Shown here: one piece after another, positions 1 to 9,200 of the stretch | Position numbering within the stretch: position 1 is the first letter of the stretch | Layout: each line of letters starts with the position of its first letter | Source of the DNA: a virus | IMG/VR virus record: IMGVR_UViG_3300042922_001463 | Coordinates: 1-59,244 of that record | Length of the DNA: 59,244 nucleotides | Direction: 5' to 3' (one strand) | Notes under the pieces: generated by a model | The model's database searches: none | What the model saw: the letters and a program-made list of their open reading frames with translations, nothing else | Told to the model about the DNA's origin: nothing | Position numbers and translations under genes: made by a program

Positions 1-342
1 TCATCCGCCGATCCGCAGCCAGTGGCGCACGGCATTCACCGCCGTGTCGCTGGCATAGGCCAGCATCGCGCCGAAGGAGATGCCGCCAAGTGCCAGCAGC
101 CCGGCGAAGCCAAGCCCGATGGTCTTCATCCGCTTCCACTCTTCGGTCTGCGGTTTGATCTCCTTGCTCAATGTGTTCTCGATCGCATCGAAGCGAGCAT
201 CGCTCATGTCCCGATGCTGGGCCGAGACCGCAACATCGACGGCGACGGCCGTCTTGAGCTCGGAGACCTCATCCTTGAGAGCATCCTGCCCCCGCAGCAC
301 ATCGCGGAGCAGGCCAAGGATCTGATCACTGCTGTCCGACAT
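1..342 (-). CDS. Small lysis-cassette membrane protein (coiled coil plus C-terminal TM)
   Basis: 113 residues. The N-terminal two thirds are charged and heptad-like (coiled-coil character). One hydrophobic segment follows at about residues 74-95, then a short basic tail. This layout resembles XhlA-type accessory holins and the small DUF1515-like proteins of rhizobial phages, but the family match is not secure. It is the last gene of the lysis cassette and its start overlaps the stop of the Rz1-like gene, so the two are probably translationally coupled. The stop codon is the first three bases of the window. Confidence 0.7.
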   Translation of the reverse strand: MSDSSDQILGLLRDVLRGQDALKDEVSELKTAVAVDVAVSAQHRDMSDARFDAIENTLSKEIKPQTEEWKRMKTIGLGFAGLLALGGISFGAMLAYASDTAVNAVRHWLRIGG

Positions 343-665
343 CAGCGGGCGCCCTCAGCCTGTCCGCTCTGCAGCAGTGCGTCATAGCTCCGCACCGCTG
401 CCATCTGCCGGCCCGTGGCGCAGCCATAGGCGCCGATTGCCCGCGTCGCCATCACGCTTGGGTCGCGCGCCGGCTCCAGCGGGCACGCTGCCCGCAGCGT
501 CGGGTCGATCGACTGCACCGTCTTAGCGAGGGGCTCGGTTGCCGGCGGCGGGGCGACGGGCGTGATCGATGAGCTCGCGCACGCGGCGATACTCATCGTC
601 AGAGAAATCGCAGCCAGCGCCCTTGCCAGCCGTGCGTAGATCCTCTTCGAGCTTGGAAACCTCAT
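342..665 (-). CDS. Rz1-like outer-membrane spanin lipoprotein
   Basis: 107 residues from the ATG at 665. The N-terminus is basic, followed by a hydrophobic stretch ending in the lipobox-like SIAAC (Cys near residue 29), so it is predicted to be lipidated and carried to the outer membrane. A short Pro-rich stretch (VAPPPATEP) follows, as is usual in Rz1 proteins. The first 143 bases lie in another frame inside the 3' part of the Rz-like gene, the classical nested Rz/Rz1 arrangement. Together the pair should fuse inner and outer membranes in the last step of lysis. An upstream ATG in the same frame (785) would remove the signal peptide from the N-terminus, so 665 is preferred. Confidence 0.75.
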   Translation of the reverse strand: MRFPSSKRIYARLARALAAISLTMSIAACASSSITPVAPPPATEPLAKTVQSIDPTLRAACPLEPARDPSVMATRAIGAYGCATGRQMAAVRSYDALLQSGQAEGAR

Positions 666-1032
666 GTCGCATATCCTCCGCGTCGTCATCGGCCTGCGCT
701 GCAATGTCGGAAAGCCGGGTGTTGAGCGCCTGCACCCGTCGGATCTGCTCGTTCTGTTCCTCGAGCAGGGCGTCGCGCTGAGCAATGGCGCGATCTCGCG
801 CGGCGACCTGCTCGCGCAACTTGTCGGCCTCGCACACGGCCTGTGCGGAGCCGACGCCGGCGAGATAGCAAGCTGCCGCGAGGCACACGATGCCGCCGGC
901 GGCGGCGAGACGTGGCAGTCTGACGAGCGGCAGCAGCGAATAGCCCAGCAGCCCGACGCCGAGCAGTGCCATGCCGCCGGCGCCGAAGCTCGGCGCCCAT
1001 GCTGGAAGGAAGGACAGGAGGGTCGCGATCAT
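523..1032 (-). CDS. Rz-like inner-membrane spanin
   Basis: 169 residues. Two hydrophobic segments lie in the N-terminal 65 residues. A long Glu/Gln/Arg-rich coiled coil follows (about residues 68-130), then the typical C-terminal end ...CDFSDDEYRRVRELIDHA. This ending is common in Rz-like proteins of alphaproteobacterial phages. The start overlaps the stop of the holin gene by ATGA. Its 3' third contains the Rz1-like gene in a different frame. Two N-terminal hydrophobic segments instead of one is slightly unusual. Confidence 0.75.
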   Translation of the reverse strand: MIATLLSFLPAWAPSFGAGGMALLGVGLLGYSLLPLVRLPRLAAAGGIVCLAAACYLAGVGSAQAVCEADKLREQVAARDRAIAQRDALLEEQNEQIRRVQALNTRLSDIAAQADDDAEDMRHEVSKLEEDLRTAGKGAGCDFSDDEYRRVRELIDHARRPAAGNRAPR

Positions 1033-1313
1033 TGCGCGAAGCCCTCCGGAGGCTGGTCGGCCGGCCGCTCGCCGTGCTTGTCGAACCAGCGGTTCGTGGC
1101 GTCCCGCTGGTTCTTGTCGTCCCAGGTCGCGCCGAAGATGTACGAGCCGAGCGTGCCGCCGGCGACCAGCGAAAGGTTGGTGACGATGACGCGGTTAAGC
1201 TCTGTGTCGGCTCCGAACACGGCGAGATAGGCGATCAGCCCCCCGCAGAAGAGCATGACCGCAAGCACGTACCGGCGGCGGATATTCCAAGGCGCCGTGA
1301 AGTCCTTCATCAC
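1029..1313 (-). CDS. Putative holin
   Basis: 94 residues with two hydrophobic segments (about 15-33 and 42-62) separated by a short polar turn, and a charged C-terminal tail. Size, topology and position between the endolysin and the spanins fit a class II holin that would permeabilise the inner membrane so that the endolysin can reach peptidoglycan. It overlaps the endolysin stop by four bases and the Rz start by four bases. The function is inferred from topology and context, not from a family motif. Confidence 0.65.
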   Translation of the reverse strand: MMKDFTAPWNIRRRYVLAVMLFCGGLIAYLAVFGADTELNRVIVTNLSLVAGGTLGSYIFGATWDDKNQRDATNRWFDKHGERPADQPPEGFAQ

Positions 1314-2110
1314 AGCCTCGCCGCCTGGACGTGCATCCAGTCATAGTTCCGGGCGCGCCCGAGGCTGAGCCAGCCTTCCGCCTCCCAGAACTTCCAGAAC
1401 GCCTCGGCATCGGGCCGCGCCAGGCGCGCGCGGTCGCGGCCCCATTCGAGCTGGTTGCGTTCCGGATCGAAGTCGATCGCGATGCCCCATGAATGCATGG
1501 AGTAGGACGAGCCGCCGCGCATCTTGCGCACGTTCAGCGAACCGCCGAAGAGATCCAGCCCGAGGTTCCTGATCTCGTCCATGCCGTAGTGATCAAGCAC
1601 CCTGGCCAGCACCCGGCCGGCGCTGTCGGCGACCTTGCGGTGCAGGCTGATCGACTTGACCTTCTGGCCCTTGTCCCACGCGATCCGCATCGGATACGGC
1701 AGCGCGAGCTTGACCTGATCTGTGCCCACATTGCCGTAGAACGCCGGCACGCCGCTCTGACGCGGCCACACGCCATCGGCAACCTTGGGCGGCACGGGCT
1801 CGCTGTCGCGCCAGGTCTCGACCTCCTTGTGGCCGCGGAGCCGCGCGTCCCAGACCTGGAGCGCGTAGCGGGTCTGCGGGCCGGTGAGGCCGTCGATGGC
1901 GCCGGTCTCGATGCCGTGCAGCTTCATCACGGCCTGCTTCGCCGCGAGCTCCTTGCGGGCAGGCGCCCAGGCGGTGAAGCCCTTCACGCCGGCCTCGGTG
2001 AGCAGCGCATTGATCGCCGTCTCGGTCTTGCTGCCCCAATCACCGTCGACGGCAAGCGGGGGCTTCCAGCCGCGCGCGTTCAGCGCGGACTGCAGGTCAC
2101 GCAGTTCCAT
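1310..2110 (-). CDS. Endolysin: peptidoglycan-binding domain plus M15 D-Ala-D-Ala carboxypeptidase-like peptidase
   Basis: 266 residues. The N-terminal about 95 residues contain two peptidoglycan-binding-like repeats (LQSALNARGW...VDGDWGSKT and ...GIETGAIDGLTGPQTRYAL). The C-terminal half is an M15 peptidase: the zinc motif SMHSWGIAIDFD (HxxxxxxD, about residue 205) and the downstream WMH carry the metal ligands. It should cleave peptide cross-links of the host wall. No signal peptide is visible, so release depends on the holin encoded just downstream. A strong minus-strand terminator lies directly upstream of the gene (2126-2153), so lysis expression may be controlled separately. Confidence 0.9.
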   Translation of the reverse strand: MELRDLQSALNARGWKPPLAVDGDWGSKTETAINALLTEAGVKGFTAWAPARKELAAKQAVMKLHGIETGAIDGLTGPQTRYALQVWDARLRGHKEVETWRDSEPVPPKVADGVWPRQSGVPAFYGNVGTDQVKLALPYPMRIAWDKGQKVKSISLHRKVADSAGRVLARVLDHYGMDEIRNLGLDLFGGSLNVRKMRGGSSYSMHSWGIAIDFDPERNQLEWGRDRARLARPDAEAFWKFWEAEGWLSLGRARNYDWMHVQAARL

Positions 2111-2125
2111 GGTGGGCTCCTAGAA

Positions 2126-2153
2126 ATTAAAAAGCCGCCCGAAGGGGCGGCTT
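2126..2153 (-). terminator. Rho-independent terminator upstream of the endolysin gene
   Basis: On the minus strand an 8-bp perfect stem AGCCGCCC / GGGCGGCT with a CTTC loop (2133-2152) is followed by a T run. It lies between the small cysteine-rich gene (2175-2354) and the endolysin, that is, inside the run of late genes rather than at its end. Confidence 0.75.
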
Positions 2154-2174
2154 GTGACGGAATGAGAGGAAGCG

Positions 2175-2354
2175 TTAGGCAGCCCAGCGGCGACGCTGGC
2201 AGCCGAAGCGGCGGACGATCACCGACGGATGCCCGGCCGCCCATTCATTCATGGCGGCGAAGCATTCCATGGGCAGCAGCGCCTGCGTCGGCACGCGCTC
2301 CTCCCGGCAGGCCGCCGGCTGCGCAAGCAGGCACACCCACAGCACCAGGTGCAT
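2175..2354 (-). CDS. Small exported Cys-containing phage protein, unknown function
   Basis: 59 residues from the ATG at 2354 to TAA. The N-terminus is a hydrophobic, signal-like stretch (MHLVLWVCLLAQPAAC) with Cys at 8 and 16. Then comes a conserved-looking core PMECFAAMNEWAAGHPS and a basic tail with another Cys. I recognise this as a class of tiny proteins common in rhizobial prophages, without a known function. A relative of the MEC-AAMNEW core is encoded at 30453-30548 beside the HNH gene. Its position before the endolysin suggests a late role. Confidence 0.55.
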   Translation of the reverse strand: MHLVLWVCLLAQPAACREERVPTQALLPMECFAAMNEWAAGHPSVIVRRFGCQRRRWAA

Positions 2355-2386
2355 GCTAGTCTCCAGATTGTCAGGGGGATCACGCG

Positions 2387-2584
2387 ATGCAGTTCAGCAC
2401 CGAGTGGTGGGCGGGCTTCGGCCTCGTCTTCGCGGCCATCGGCACGATCACCGTCATGTTCTGCTGGTGGATGGATCGGCGCATCGCGCGCTTCGCGGCT
2501 GACGACGCCGAGGTGCAGGAACGCCTGAGCCGCAGCGCGAGAAGCAACGCCGTCGAACGTGGCGCCAGAAAGGAAAAGCCGTGA
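2387..2584 (+). CDS. Small single-TM protein, unknown
   Basis: 65 residues. One hydrophobic segment at about residues 8-28 is followed by a positively charged cytoplasmic-type tail. No family recognised. It runs opposite to the lysis and tail genes and overlaps the next gene by GTGA, so the two form a small independent unit. A moron-type addition is the simplest reading. Confidence 0.6.
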   Translation: MQFSTEWWAGFGLVFAAIGTITVMFCWWMDRRIARFAADDAEVQERLSRSARSNAVERGARKEKP

Positions 2585-2778
2585 GCGACGAAAAGAGGCT
2601 GCTTGAGATGCTGTCCGAACTAGAAGGAGCGATCGAGGATCATTCCTACGCCCTCGCTGCGGCTCGCAAGCCGTCGCTGACGCGAGAGGAGCGGCTGGCA
2701 GTGGTCAGAGCCAGCAGAAGGTCCTGGCGGCAACTCGAGGAAGCTTGGCAGGCCGTCGACAAGTTGGCGGCTCAATAG
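2581..2778 (+). CDS. Small helical protein, unknown
   Basis: 65 residues starting at GTG in a GTGA overlap with the preceding gene. Highly charged (Glu/Arg/Lys), predicted all-helical with coiled-coil character, no membrane segment. Possibly a cytoplasmic partner of the preceding membrane peptide; no family recognised. Confidence 0.55.
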   Translation: MSDEKRLLEMLSELEGAIEDHSYALAAARKPSLTREERLAVVRASRRSWRQLEEAWQAVDKLAAQ

Positions 2779-2876
2779 AGTTGACCGGCGATGGGTCCCT
2801 AAGGGGACGGACCCTGAGAACTTGACCTAGTATCCGGCCATAAGCACGTATCTCGGCTAGATCTAGGCACTGACGC

Positions 2877-3275
2877 ATGACACTCGCCCCGCTACTCGAC
2901 GCTTCGGCAGCCATTCAACTACATGCCTTCAGCGCGATGGCGGCGCTCGCGCTCGGCGTCGCGCAGTTGGTAGCTCCCAAGGGCACTCTGCCGCACCGTA
3001 CAGTCGGATGGGCCTGGGCGGCGCTGATGCTGATCGTGGCGGTGAGCTCCTTCTGGATACATGAAATGCGCTGGATCGGCCCGTTTGGCCCGATTCATCT
3101 ACTCTCCCTCTACGTGCTGTGGGCACTGCCGACGGGTGTACTCAGCGCCCGCCGTCATGTCGTGCCGCGCCATGCCGCCGCCATGCGGGGGCTATTCTTC
3201 GGCGGATTGGTGCTCGCGGGGCTTTTCACGCTCTGGCCGGGACGGATTATGAACCAAGTCGTTTTCGGCCCCTGA
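2877..3275 (+). CDS. DUF2306-like four-TM membrane protein (moron)
   Basis: 132 residues with four hydrophobic segments (about 15-35, 43-62, 67-87 and 105-125). The histidines HAF near the N-terminus, PHRTVGW and RHAAAMRG match the DUF2306 pattern seen in chromosomal membrane proteins of rhizobia and relatives. It stands between the lysis and tail blocks on the opposite strand, ending a few bases before the DUF4376 gene. It is probably a lysogenic-conversion gene acquired from a host genome; its function is unknown. Confidence 0.65.
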   Translation: MTLAPLLDASAAIQLHAFSAMAALALGVAQLVAPKGTLPHRTVGWAWAALMLIVAVSSFWIHEMRWIGPFGPIHLLSLYVLWALPTGVLSARRHVVPRHAAAMRGLFFGGLVLAGLFTLWPGRIMNQVVFGP

Positions 3276-3282
3276 CGAGCGG

Positions 3283-3729
3283 TCAGTTCGGCCAGTGCAC
3301 GTCGTCGGTGATGTCGGCCGGCATCGGGTCCGCCGCCTGCAAGGCGAAGCTGGCCTGCCAGATCGGCTGGCGGAAGTTCGCCGAGGCGAGGAGCACCTGC
3401 TGCCACTCGGCCGCCGTGACAGAAACCGGGCCGGTGCTGGTCAGGATGAGGATCTCGGTCGCCGGCACGCCGGCATTGATGGCGGCATTGGCGAGCATGG
3501 TCACCTCGTCCCAGCCCTTCATGTCTTCAGGCGCGGTCGCAATGTGATGCACGCCGCGCTCGTCGCCGAAGTCGTAGTCGAAGCCCAGAGCGAGGCGGCG
3601 CTCACGCTCGGCAAGAACCTGGGCGACAGAGGGCGGCAGCGAGGCGTCGGCTTCATACTGCGCCACAGTCTCAGCATCGGCCTCGGTGATCTCGCCAGTT
3701 GTAGAATTGAGTATCAACATCTCACTCAC
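3283..3729 (-). CDS. DUF4376 tail-fibre-associated protein
   Basis: 148 residues. The N-terminus resembles short phage proteins that read back a fibre gene end (ILNSTTGEITEADAETVAQYEAD). The C-terminal ~100 residues match DUF4376, with RRLALGFDYDFGDERGVHHI, DMKGWDEVTMLANAAINAG and an ending in AxAWQAxF-like pattern (QPIWQASFAL). DUF4376 proteins are encoded next to tail fibres and are thought to take part in fibre assembly. It overlaps the fibre gene upstream by four bases. Confidence 0.7.
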   Translation of the reverse strand: MSEMLILNSTTGEITEADAETVAQYEADASLPPSVAQVLAERERRLALGFDYDFGDERGVHHIATAPEDMKGWDEVTMLANAAINAGVPATEILILTSTGPVSVTAAEWQQVLLASANFRQPIWQASFALQAADPMPADITDDVHWPN

Positions 3730-4907
3730 TCCGGATAGCCGACAAGAGTCAGCTTAGCGTTGTTAGCGGTGAAGTTAACCGTTGAAAGTAGACGAAGCGT
3801 GGTAACTCGACCCGTTTGCGTATAAACCTTGTTGGATCGCTGCACTAAACTCCATCCGGTAGTGAACGCATTTTCCGTGCTTAGTATACCAGCACGTTGA
3901 TTGACGCCGCCGGGGAAAATGCCGGCTTCAAGGTTAGCTTCCCACGACGAACTCAAAGTCATCTGAACCGCCAACTGATTGAACACCGACGCAAACGTTG
4001 CGGAGGACATCGCAACGGACGTGTTCGAATAACTGTCCGTGGCTGTTAGGAAAGTTGCTCCATTATCATAGCTAAAGCGGCCAAAGATAACCTGGTTTCC
4101 ACCGGTCGTAAGGTTCTGGACGAACAGTTTGAAGTGCGAATATCCGGCCGGCAGCACGACATCGATCGCCGCAACGGCCGCACTTACCGTCGTCACTGAT
4201 ACCACCCGCGCCGCCTTGCCTAAGCCGATATTGGCCTGAGCCTGCGCCTGCTGCGGCGTGGTGAGCGTCTGCGCGCCATAACGGAGCACGTCGGCTAGAC
4301 CCAACGTCGCGCGGGCCGTGGCCGCGTCGGCGTCGTCCATGACGGTCGCCATGTAGGCCGACGGCGGCACATAGACCTGCCACCCCGAAAGCCCCCTGAT
4401 GAACTGCTGGCCGGTCGCGATGTTGTAGACGAGCCAGCCGCCTTCCGTCGTCGTGAACTGCCAGGCGGAGCCGGTCCACTGCGCGAGGTTGTTGGCCTGC
4501 CCAACCCAGGCTCCGGTCGGTGCCGTCCACACCAGGTAAAAGTCGCCGGCGACCGGCGAGACTGGCGGCGCGTTGGGGATGCCCTGCACCCGATAGACGG
4601 GCGCCGCGGCCTTAATGATGCCGGCGCGGGCGATCATGCCCCGAACCTGCTCGGCGAGATATCCGGAGGTGAAGCGCTGCGGTGCGTCGAAGCGCAGCAC
4701 ATAGGGGACACCCACCTGATCGGCCGTCACCGCGACGGCCAGTTCCAGATGATTGGCATCGGTCGGCGAGGCGATCGTCTTCGCGGGAAGGTCGCCAATC
4801 TCGATCGTATCGCCGGGCAGAACGCCGCTCCAGAGCCCGCCGGTCAGCGTAACTGTCGTGCCGGCGCTGGCCACCGAGACGGTGCCGGTGCTGTAGAATT
4901 CGGGCAT
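3726..4907 (-). CDS. Tail fibre protein with DUF2793-like domain
   Basis: 393 residues. The middle (about 105-180) contains a DUF2793-like module: NAPPVSPVAGDFYLVW, GAWVGQANNLAQWTGSAW and GGWLVYNIATGQQFI. The C-terminal half is Ser/Thr/Asn-rich beta structure without cysteines and is lower in GC than the rest, as is common for receptor-binding parts. It lies downstream of the tail-tip gene and directly before the DUF4376 gene, so it is probably the distal receptor-binding fibre. Confidence 0.75.
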   Translation of the reverse strand: MPEFYSTGTVSVASAGTTVTLTGGLWSGVLPGDTIEIGDLPAKTIASPTDANHLELAVAVTADQVGVPYVLRFDAPQRFTSGYLAEQVRGMIARAGIIKAAAPVYRVQGIPNAPPVSPVAGDFYLVWTAPTGAWVGQANNLAQWTGSAWQFTTTEGGWLVYNIATGQQFIRGLSGWQVYVPPSAYMATVMDDADAATARATLGLADVLRYGAQTLTTPQQAQAQANIGLGKAARVVSVTTVSAAVAAIDVVLPAGYSHFKLFVQNLTTGGNQVIFGRFSYDNGATFLTATDSYSNTSVAMSSATFASVFNQLAVQMTLSSSWEANLEAGIFPGGVNQRAGILSTENAFTTGWSLVQRSNKVYTQTGRVTTLRLLSTVNFTANNAKLTLVGYPE

Positions 4908-4922
4908 GTTGTCCTCGAGGAA

Positions 4923-6272
4923 TTAGACGTCGGAAACGTTCAGCATCGACGCGAACCCGGGTGCCGTGACCGTGTAGCTGCTCGGGCGATCCCACCCATA
5001 GGTGGTGCGGCTGGAGACGTAGCCGCGCAGCCCCTCATAGGCGAGGTACACGCCGAGCCCGCTGTCGAACATCATCACGCCCTTGAATGAGACGCTGCCG
5101 TTCGCGCACCACCAGTAGTTCGCCTGCTGGTCGTAGAGCATGAAGAACGGGAATGGCGCGCCCGCTCCGGATGGTGGCGGGTCGGGAAGGAAGTAGCTCC
5201 CGGTCGGAGCGCTCGCATTGATGGCCGCAAAATCCTTGAAGCGGGCGAACATGCGCTTCGAACTGAAAATCAGGTCAGCCGGCGTCGAGACGTCGTAATC
5301 AACCCCAGCCCGAGTAACGGCCAGGCCTTCTGCCGCCGAGGCGAAGCACCGCGTGATGCCGGCACCCGGATCGGCGCCGCCCTCCCACGCGGGATCACCG
5401 CCGACGATGGCGTAGCGTATATTCGAGCCGGCACCGCTGCTCGTGATAAGGATCTGGTTGGCGCTGAGCCAGTAGATTTGGCACCCGGATTCGGTGTGGT
5501 TGGGCAATCCCATCCCGTATGCAATCACCGGAGGATAGTTCGGGTAGGACCGGGCGAGCGTCACCACGGAGGCCGCCCACAAGGTGGACGGCTGCTCCGG
5601 CTGGCCCAGCGGGTCGCTGGTGGTCGATCCCGTCACACCGACGGTCCCGGTCTCCGCGATCTGGAAGGCGTTCCTCCGCGTCGTGAAGAGCATGTCGTCG
5701 AGACCGGCTGTATCGACGTTGATGATGCCCGGGCGGGAAATATGCAGGCCCGGGCCGTGCAGCGGATGATTGCCGAAGAAGATGCCGTTGCCGCCGCCAC
5801 CTTCGGCCGCTGTGCCGTTGACCCCGAAGACGTAGAAGACGTAGTCGACGCCGGTTCGCTGCGGCGAAAGCAGGATGCTGTTGGTCTGCAGCGTCACCCC
5901 GCAGGTGCCGTAGCCGCGCTGATACGACACCGTCGTGGCGGCGCCGCTCGACGGCGTGTAGCTCATCGTCCCGGGACCGCGGCGAACCCAGGCCAGCGTC
6001 GGCCGCGTCTGATTGTTTCCCGCCGACGGCAGGATCTTGACGCGCCGCGTCGGCGTGTAGGCCCCTGCCGCCGGATAGGTGACGGTGAAGTCGGTCAGGC
6101 TGGCGGCTGTTCGCACCCCGTTCGAGAGCAGGCGCAATCCGTTGAGCCAGAAGCTGTCGAAGGTGAGGTAGCGCTCATCGAGGGCGAGGTTGGACGCGTC
6201 GTAGCCGATGAGGGCCGTTCGCAGCCGCTTGATCGTCCCGCCGAAGGAATCGATGAAGATATGGTCCGGCAC
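4923..6272 (-). CDS. Phage minor tail protein, unknown family
   Basis: 449 residues, mostly beta-type sequence rich in Gly, Ser, Thr and Tyr, with no signal peptide or membrane segment. It sits between the J-like tip protein and the fibre. Similar proteins in that place in rhizobial siphophages are annotated only as hypothetical. A tail-tip or baseplate role is inferred from position. No catalytic motif seen. Confidence 0.65.
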   Translation of the reverse strand: MPDHIFIDSFGGTIKRLRTALIGYDASNLALDERYLTFDSFWLNGLRLLSNGVRTAASLTDFTVTYPAAGAYTPTRRVKILPSAGNNQTRPTLAWVRRGPGTMSYTPSSGAATTVSYQRGYGTCGVTLQTNSILLSPQRTGVDYVFYVFGVNGTAAEGGGGNGIFFGNHPLHGPGLHISRPGIINVDTAGLDDMLFTTRRNAFQIAETGTVGVTGSTTSDPLGQPEQPSTLWAASVVTLARSYPNYPPVIAYGMGLPNHTESGCQIYWLSANQILITSSGAGSNIRYAIVGGDPAWEGGADPGAGITRCFASAAEGLAVTRAGVDYDVSTPADLIFSSKRMFARFKDFAAINASAPTGSYFLPDPPPSGAGAPFPFFMLYDQQANYWWCANGSVSFKGVMMFDSGLGVYLAYEGLRGYVSSRTTYGWDRPSSYTVTAPGFASMLNVSDV

Positions 6273-6274
6273 GG

Positions 6275-9200
6275 CTAGCTCGATATCCGGAAGGTGCCGG
6301 CATTCAGATCGAGAACCACCTTGCCGTCCGCCGACCGAATGATCCCGGCGGTGAGCGTTCCCACGTTGCCCGTGATCGCCGACAGGGCACCGACGTTGAA
6401 CTTCACCGCCGTGATCGACCCATCGACGATGAGGTCGCCCTGAATGAAGATGCCCGAGGCATTCGACACAAAGGGCGATACCCGCAGCCCGTTCGCCAAC
6501 CGCGTCAGCACGAACAGATCGGCCTCGGCCTCGAAGGTCGAAAAGGTGACGCCAGCGTTGCTGTAGGCCGCGATCATCATGGCGGCGCGCGTCGTGTAGA
6601 CGCCGTCGGTCACCTGCGCTGCCGCCTCATAGGCCGCCAGCGCCCCGGCCGGCAGAGAGACCGCCGCCACGGTGCGGAAGGTCACGTTGGCGTCGAGATT
6701 GTCGAGTTCGGCCTGCAGCTGCACGACCTGCGACGCGATGCCGGCGACGTCGTCGGCGACGACGGTGATCTTCTCCGTGTAGGAAGCCGTCACCCGCTCG
6801 GCAGAGGCGGTCAGCTGAAATCCCCATTCCTCCTTGTCGAGCCAGTTCTGGGAATCCTGTTCCGCGAGAAGCTCCGCCATCCGCTCATTGGCGAGATTGG
6901 TCGCAGCCAGAGCCTCGCCGATCTGCCGCTCGACATAGTCCCGCACCCCCTTCTCGAGGTTCTCCAGCGAGACCTGCACGTTGTCGGCGCGCGTCGTCGG
7001 CTGCGCCAGATCGTAATAGGCCCACGGCCCCTGCTTGCCGGCGGCGTTCACCGCGGCGACGCCGAGGCGCAGCGCCAGCGGCTCCACCTGCGCCGAGAGC
7101 TTGGGCATCCGCACGTCCGGCAGCGGCGTCCAGCTCTCGCCCTCGTCATAGGAGACGCGGGCGACGTAGAAGACCGCGCCGGGCACTGGCCCCCACTCGG
7201 CGACGATGCGGCAGGGCACCTCATTGGCGATGAAGCGGGCGGTCAGCAGAAGGGGCTGCGGAAAGGTCGGATTGCGCGGCGTGGTGGCTTCCGGCAGCGG
7301 CGGCGGCTCAGTCAGATCCTCGTCATGCACGCGGGCGTCGTCGACGAAGAGTTCCAGCGACACCCGGTCGCCCGCCGGCGCCGCCCGTGTGACGATGCAG
7401 CGGCGCTGCCAGGTCGTGCCCAGCCCGATGGCGAAGCTCGGAAGCTCGCCGCCCTCAGAGCGCGCCAGCGCGGCGTCCAGCGTGCCCTGTGCCGCTTCCA
7501 CGCTCGCCAGGTCGGCGCCGTCGAGGATGGCGATGCCGTCATTGGCGCCGCGCGCGCACTTGATCGGGCCGAAGGGCCGGCCGCGCTTGTCGCGGATCAG
7601 GATATAATGCTGGCCGGCCACCCACGCCGGGGCTTCGTGCAGATAGAGCGCATTGCCGACGCGGCGCGTCACCTTGCCGGAGGCACCCCATTGCTGCGGC
7701 AGATCCGATTGCAGCAGCACCGGCGCGCCGAGATAGAGCAGGCGGCCGTCATGCTCGGTCGTAAGCCGCACATTGATGCGGCGATAGAGGTTCTGCCGCA
7801 GCAGGAAATCGACCTCGCGCTGCGCCTGCGCCCGCTTCACGATGGGCAGCTGCAGCCTTGTCGCGCGGGCGATCTGCACTTCGCTGGCGGAGCGCGGCGC
7901 CACGGCCTCGGCCAACTGCCAGGTGCTCTCGTCGAGATATTCGAGCACGGCGCACTGCGCCTCGTCGGTCGGTCGCAGCAGATACTCGATCTCCAGCGAG
8001 CCGCGCACGATCTCCTGGTCGGTGATGAGCATGCGCGGCACGCTCGACCACTGCTCGCGCACCAGCGACAGCGTGCCGGCCATCCACACATGCTTGGCGC
8101 GGCAGGCCGAGAGCGCGGTATCGAGCGCCTGCGGCACCGGCACCGTGGCGGCGAAGTCATGGTCGAACGTGTCGCCCCGCGCGGCACAGGTGGCGGCGAG
8201 ATCGACGAAGGCCTGAAAGTCCAGCCGCGACAGCGGCAGGCTGCCGCCATAGGACGTGTTGGTGACGATATCGAGCGCCGCCCAGGCCGGCGAACGGGTC
8301 GGCTGCTCCACCCAGGCCGAGCCGTTCCAAACGGGCAGGATGCGCGTCGCCACCTCGGAAAGGCGGGACAGCGCGTCGCCGGAGAACTGGTCGGTGGCCT
8401 TGGCGCGGATGGCGATCGTCGAGACCGGGAAGCTCTGCGGCCCGGTCAGGAAGGCGCGCAGTTCGCCCCAAGTGATCTGGTCGACGATGTTGCTCTCGGT
8501 CGCCTTCGCCGTCGTGCGCCGAACCCGCACCTCATAGCGGCCGGCAGGGACATCTGCGGCGAGGCTGAAGCGGATCTGCGACTTCGAACAGAACGGCAGC
8601 GCCGGGCCGAAGCCGAGCGTGCTCCAAGAACCATCGCCCGTCGGCGCGCCGGCATCATTGACCGGGCGGTACTGCGCCAGCACCGGCACGTAGTGCGGGG
8701 TCAGCACGCCCTCATCGTTCTGAAGGCCGCAGCCCTGCGGCATGATCAGATCGACCACCAGGCGCGTCGCCTGCGTACCTGCGGCGTTGGCGATGAAGCC
8801 GCCGGTCCACGCCGGGAAGTCGAGTTCCTGCCCGCTCACCTCGGCCGAGGATTCGACGTTCACCGGGAACAGCGTCACCTGCTGGCCGGGATTGTAGAAA
8901 GCGATCTGCACTCCCTGAAATTGCGGGTTCACGCCGGTGCCGCTGGTCCACAGCGGCGTGTCCTCGATCAGGATCTGTTCGGGCTGGAGCCGGCCCTCGC
9001 CGCGCGACAGCAGCACATGGATGTACTGATCGTTCCCCTCATAGCTCGACCATTCCGGGGCGGCCTTGTCGAGCACGCGCTTGCGCCGTCCATAGCAGGA
9101 AGGAATCGGTTCCAGCGGGCGGGCGAGGTTGAGGCCGGTTCCCCAGCTGTAGATCGGGTCGGGCTCGGCCTGACTGCCCCCCGGCTTCACCGCCATCAGC

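Noticed and set aside
1-200. Left attachment site within the window
   Set aside because: No copy of the tRNA-Asp 3' segment was noticed; the sequence is coding for a lysis-cassette protein.
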